From NCBI GenBank assembly GCA_937873255.1, contig CALMVM010000280.1, positions 1,518 through 11,258 on the forward strand: a stretch of 9,741 bases of DNA, in the 5' to 3' direction. Positions within the stretch are counted from its first letter, which is position 1. Each line of letters begins with the position of its first letter. The stretch comes from an uncultured Verrucomicrobiota bacterium. GTDB lineage: Bacteria > Verrucomicrobiota > Verrucomicrobiia > Chthoniobacterales > SZAS-18. Below the pieces are notes generated by a model, which made no database searches, was not told where the DNA came from, and saw only the letters and a program-made list of their open reading frames with translations. The position numbers were made by a program, and so were the translations under genes. Shown here piece after piece: positions 7,341 to 9,741 of this stretch.

Positions 7341-8879
7341 TCAAAGCTCCCCGCCGATGTGCCGCGCCAACTCGATGGCCCGGATCATCCCGCGCGCCTT
7401 GTTGACCGTTTCCTCGTATTCGCTCGCCGCGACCGAATCTGCTACCACGCCCGCGCCCGCCTGCACGTACGCCTGCCCATCCTTGAGCACCACCGAACGC
7501 AACGTGATGCAGCTATCCAGGTTCCCGTCGAAGCCGAAATACCCCACCGCCCCCGCGTACGCCCCGCGCTTGCTGTTCTCCAGTTCGTTGATGATCTGCA
7601 TCGCGCGCACCTTCGGCGAACCGCTCACCGTCCCCGCCGGGAACGTCGCGCGCATCACGTCGAAGGCGCTCAGCCCGGCGCGCAGGCGGCCCTGCACGTT
7701 GGAGACGATGTGCATGACGTGGCTGTAGCGCTCCACGGTCATGAAATCGGTCACGCGCACGCTGCCGAACTCCGCCACGCGCCCCACGTCGTTGCGCGCG
7801 AGGTCCACGAGCATGAGGTGTTCGGCGCGTTCCTTCGGGTCGGCCAGCAAACTTTCGGCCAGCGCGCGGTCTTCCGCCGCGTCCTGCCCGCGCGGACGCG
7901 TCCCGGCGATGGGGCGGATTTCGACCGCGCCGTCGTGCGCGCGGACGTGGCCCTCCGGCGAACTGCCCACCAGCGCGAATTTCCCTCCGAACCGCAACAG
8001 GAACATGTACGGCGAAGGGTTGATGAACCGTAGCGCCCGGTAGAGCGAAAGCGCGTCGTCTTCGTACGGCGTCTGGAAACGTTGCGAGGGCACGAATTGG
8101 AAAATGTCACCCGCGCGGATGTATTCCTTGCCGCGTTCGACGGTCGCCTCGTACTCCGCGCGCGTGGTATTGCTCGCGGGCGCGGGCGCGGCGGGCAATT
8201 CCCGGTAGACCAACCCGGGCCGCAGATGGCTCGGTGCGCGGAGACGGCGGACGAGGCGGGCGATCTTTGCGCGCGCTTCCTCGTACGCGGCGGACAGATC
8301 TCTTTCCCGGCCTTCGGTGAAGACGTTCGCCATCACCCGCAGCCGCCGGAAACGGTGGTCGAAGACGATGGTCGTGTCCGTCACGAGGAACATGCTTTCC
8401 GGCAGGTCGAGTTCGTCGCGGCGGTGCGGGGGCACCGATTTCTCGAACCAACGCACGGCGTCGTAACCGAGGAACCCGACCGCCCCGCCGCCGAAGGGCA
8501 GCGTGGGTTCGACCGGGGCCGGGCGGTAGCGGGAAAGGAAGGTCTGGAGCTCCGCCAGCGGGTCGCGTTCGGCCTCGTATTGACGCCGCGCGCCGCCCTG
8601 TTCGGTGATCGTGACGACCTTCCCCCGGCTCTCGAAGACCGCCGCCGGCCGGTTGCCCAAGAACGAGTAACGCCCGATCTGCTCGCTGTTCTCGGCGGAT
8701 TCCAGCAAAAACAGCGAATCCTCGCCGCCCGCGTCCTCGTCGAGCAGCTTCTGGAACGCCGTCACGGGCGTCTCGCAATCCGCCATCAACTCGGCGGAAA
8801 CCGCGATCAGGTTCGCGTCCCCGTGCGCCGCGATGGCGAGGAAATCCTCCAGCGAAGGCCGCAGTGGCAGGTCAGTCAT
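7341..8879 (-). CDS. trpE: Anthranilate synthase component I
   Basis: This 512-residue cytoplasmic enzyme makes anthranilate from chorismate with ammonia from TrpG. The N-terminal 'LLES' (Ser61) with 'GRYSFLG' and the 'NPSPYM' motif (287-292) make up the usual tryptophan-binding feedback site and are intact. The catalytic domain shows 'SSPEGHVR' (306-313), 'PIAGTRPRG' (323-331), 'EHLMLVDLARNDVGRV' (353-368), His390 in 'SHVMHIVS', 'FPAGTVSGSPKVRAM' (413-427), and the Mg-binding Glu near 490 ('EYEETVNKA'). The 'PIAGT' motif has Ala where aminodeoxychorismate synthase PabB usually has Lys, which favours TrpE. The length is normal. It follows the upstream propeller gene by 15 nt on the same strand. 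No leader peptide or attenuator is visible. Its partner trpG is not adjacent but lies beyond the two GloVer genes. Confidence 0.95.
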   Translation of the reverse strand: MTDLPLRPSLEDFLAIAAHGDANLIAVSAELMADCETPVTAFQKLLDEDAGGEDSLFLLESAENSEQIGRYSFLGNRPAAVFESRGKVVTITEQGGARRQYEAERDPLAELQTFLSRYRPAPVEPTLPFGGGAVGFLGYDAVRWFEKSVPPHRRDELDLPESMFLVTDTTIVFDHRFRRLRVMANVFTEGRERDLSAAYEEARAKIARLVRRLRAPSHLRPGLVYRELPAAPAPASNTTRAEYEATVERGKEYIRAGDIFQFVPSQRFQTPYEDDALSLYRALRFINPSPYMFLLRFGGKFALVGSSPEGHVRAHDGAVEIRPIAGTRPRGQDAAEDRALAESLLADPKERAEHLMLVDLARNDVGRVAEFGSVRVTDFMTVERYSHVMHIVSNVQGRLRAGLSAFDVMRATFPAGTVSGSPKVRAMQIINELENSKRGAYAGAVGYFGFDGNLDSCITLRSVVLKDGQAYVQAGAGVVADSVAASEYEETVNKARGMIRAIELARHIGGEL

Positions 8880-8894
8880 TGCCGGGGTCCGGGT

Positions 8895-9554
8895 TCAGGG
8901 CAGGGAGAACGAAACCGTCTCGTTTTGCGCGCGGTGGTTCGTCCAGAAGCGGCTGCCGTCGAAGGCGAGCGAGCGACACGCAAACGGCACGCGGGCGATG
9001 TCCACCGCCTGCGGGGTTTCCGCCGCGAGGTCGACGCGCGCGATGTGCCAGCTTTCGCCGTCTTGCTCCGTGCCGCGCAAGACGTAGAAATCTCCCCCGG
9101 CGAACGTGTGTCCGCTGATTTCCGCACCGATCCCGACCGTGCGCAGGAGATTGCCGTTCAAGTCGAGTTGGAGCACGCGATGCTTGTACCACTGGCTCAC
9201 GTAGAAGCTCCCATCGTCGTGGCTCAGGTACGAACCAGTGTAGTCGGGCACTGCAACCCGGTAGACTTCATCGAACCCCACGCCGGGTATGTAGCGCCGG
9301 ATGTAACGGTCGTCTTCCGCGCCCTCCCCACTCGTGAAATAAAGCGTGTCCCCGCCCGACGCCGCCGCCCAAGGAATGCCCGGCACGGCCGTTTCCTCGA
9401 ACACGGTCCAATCGTCGGCGTGGATGCCGTACACCCGACGCTCATCCCGCGAACCCAACCACAACGCGCCCCGATGCCACGCAAGGGCTTGCGGAGATCG
9501 CGCCGGGGAGGATAGGCGACGGTGTTCGACGATATCGGGAAAGGGTGGGTTCAT
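8895..9554 (-). CDS. Small beta-propeller-like protein of unknown function
   Basis: The protein has 219 residues and no signal peptide or membrane segment, so it is probably cytoplasmic. About five imperfect repeats of 37-48 residues can be seen. Each has a short strand pattern such as 'ALAWHRGALWLGS', 'GDTLYFTSG', 'DGSFYVSQW', 'GGDFYVLRG' and 'AFDGSRFWTNHR', followed by a strand like 'RVLQLDLNGNLLRTVG'. This resembles NHL, SMP-30 or glutamine-cyclotransferase-like propellers, but no catalytic motif is recognised and the family is not identified. The ATG at 9554 gives the complete repeat set; no clear Shine-Dalgarno sequence precedes it. It ends 15 nt before trpE on the same strand and may be the first gene of that transcript. 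A role in tryptophan synthesis is not suggested by the sequence itself. Confidence 0.75.
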   Translation of the reverse strand: MNPPFPDIVEHRRLSSPARSPQALAWHRGALWLGSRDERRVYGIHADDWTVFEETAVPGIPWAAASGGDTLYFTSGEGAEDDRYIRRYIPGVGFDEVYRVAVPDYTGSYLSHDDGSFYVSQWYKHRVLQLDLNGNLLRTVGIGAEISGHTFAGGDFYVLRGTEQDGESWHIARVDLAAETPQAVDIARVPFACRSLAFDGSRFWTNHRAQNETVSFSLP

Positions 9555-9583
9555 AAGTTGGTAGCGATACGGTGCGGCCGTCT

Positions 9584-9601
9584 TCAGCCCCGGCAGGGGC
9601 G
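9584..9601 (+). repeat. REP-like GC-rich unit, copy 1
   Basis: This 18-bp unit (TCAGCCCCGGCAGGGGCG) is repeated exactly at 9652-9669, and 17 bp of it recur inverted at 9716-9732. Each unit contains GCCCC and GGGGC arms around a 4-nt loop, so it can fold on itself. This copy lies 30 nt upstream of the start of the propeller gene. Confidence 0.8.
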
Positions 9602-9611
9602 GCAGAGTTTA

Positions 9612-9633
9612 GCCCATGGCGTGAGCCGTGGGT
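9612..9633. repeat. Hairpin with GTGA (GNRA-type) loop within the REP-like cluster
   Basis: The arms CCCATGGC (9613-9620) and GCCGTGGG (9625-9632) pair over eight positions with one G-T wobble, closing the four-base loop GTGA. A further wobble pair at 9612/9633 is possible. As RNA from the + strand the loop would be a GNRA tetraloop. It sits between repeat copies 1 and 2 and is probably part of the same composite repeat. No coding sequence overlaps it. Confidence 0.6.
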
Positions 9634-9651
9634 GAGCTTACCCCCGAGCGA

Positions 9652-9669
9652 TCAGCCCCGGCAGGGGCG
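9652..9669 (+). repeat. REP-like GC-rich unit, copy 2
   Basis: Exact 18-bp direct copy of 9584-9601. It also forms most of the left arm of the long inverted repeat 9653-9732, in which the match extends beyond the unit by GTAAGAAAA-type sequence. Confidence 0.8.
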
Positions 9670-9732
9670 TAAGAAAAGACGCCTGCCTCCAAGGACCGTC
9701 CCGCCCGTTTTCTTACGCCCCTGCCGGGGCTG
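9653..9732. repeat. Perfect 25-bp inverted repeat with 30-nt loop (BIME-like)
   Basis: The left arm (9653-9677) and right arm (9708-9732) are exact reverse complements over 25 bp, separated by 30 nt (9678-9707). The arms start with the GC-rich unit and end in a TAAGAAAA / TTTTCTTA stretch next to the loop. Two REP-like units in opposite orientation resemble bacterial interspersed mosaic elements. A transcript would form a very stable hairpin, so it could end transcription or protect RNA ends. The region 9555-9741 has no gene. Confidence 0.85.
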
Positions 9733-9741
9733 CGCCGGAAG

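Noticed and set aside
8082..9515. Long open frame on the + strand opposite trpE and the propeller gene (477 codons)
   Set aside because: It overlaps two well-supported minus-strand genes and its Arg/Val-rich translation shows no recognisable motif.
9584..9732. CRISPR array
   Set aside because: There are only three copies, one is inverted, and the spacing is irregular, so it is not a direct-repeat array.
8880..9741. Tryptophan attenuator, T-box or leader peptide upstream of trpE
   Set aside because: No short Trp-rich leader or T-box sequence was seen; the region holds the propeller gene and the REP-like repeats.

Overview
The window is high-GC bacterial DNA with dense coding on both strands. 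It most resembles a Verrucomicrobium, probably of the Opitutae group. The main reason is the tandem pair of secreted proteins built from GloVer-type repeats (the TIGR03803 style, with 'DGNFYGTT' and 'GTVFRITP' motifs). These repeats are characteristic of Verrucomicrobia and a few other phyla. The assignment comes from motif recognition and was not checked by a database search.

Left part (1-2752, + strand): the 3' end of a type II secretion secretin gene (gspD) is followed after 22 nt by a complete GspE-type secretion ATPase gene. These are the outer-membrane pore and the cytoplasmic motor of one secretion machine. Next (2806-3490, + strand) is a small toxin-antitoxin-like pair of lower GC. 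The antitoxin-like gene has a strong ribosome binding site. The PIN-domain toxin gene starts within the antitoxin stop codon and is split by an apparent one-base frameshift.

Right part (3497-9554, all - strand): in transcription order this holds a small beta-propeller-like protein, trpE (anthranilate synthase I), two GloVer-repeat secreted proteins joined by a 4-base ATGA stop/start overlap, and trpG (anthranilate synthase glutaminase), which starts 8 nt after the second GloVer gene. The two subunit genes of one tryptophan-pathway enzyme are therefore separated by 3.2 kb coding for two exported repeat proteins. The PIN gene and trpG converge with only 6 nt between their stops.

Right edge (9555-9741): there is no gene here. 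It holds a cluster of REP-like repeats: three copies of a 17-18 bp GC-rich unit, two of them forming a perfect 25-bp inverted repeat, plus a separate hairpin with a GNRA-type tetraloop.

The least explained content is the GloVer pair. Each protein has a signal peptide, seven repeats (suggesting a seven-bladed propeller), and a shared, very aromatic C-terminal domain of about 120 residues that ends almost identically in both. They may be substrates of a type II secretion system like the one encoded at the left, but that is inference.
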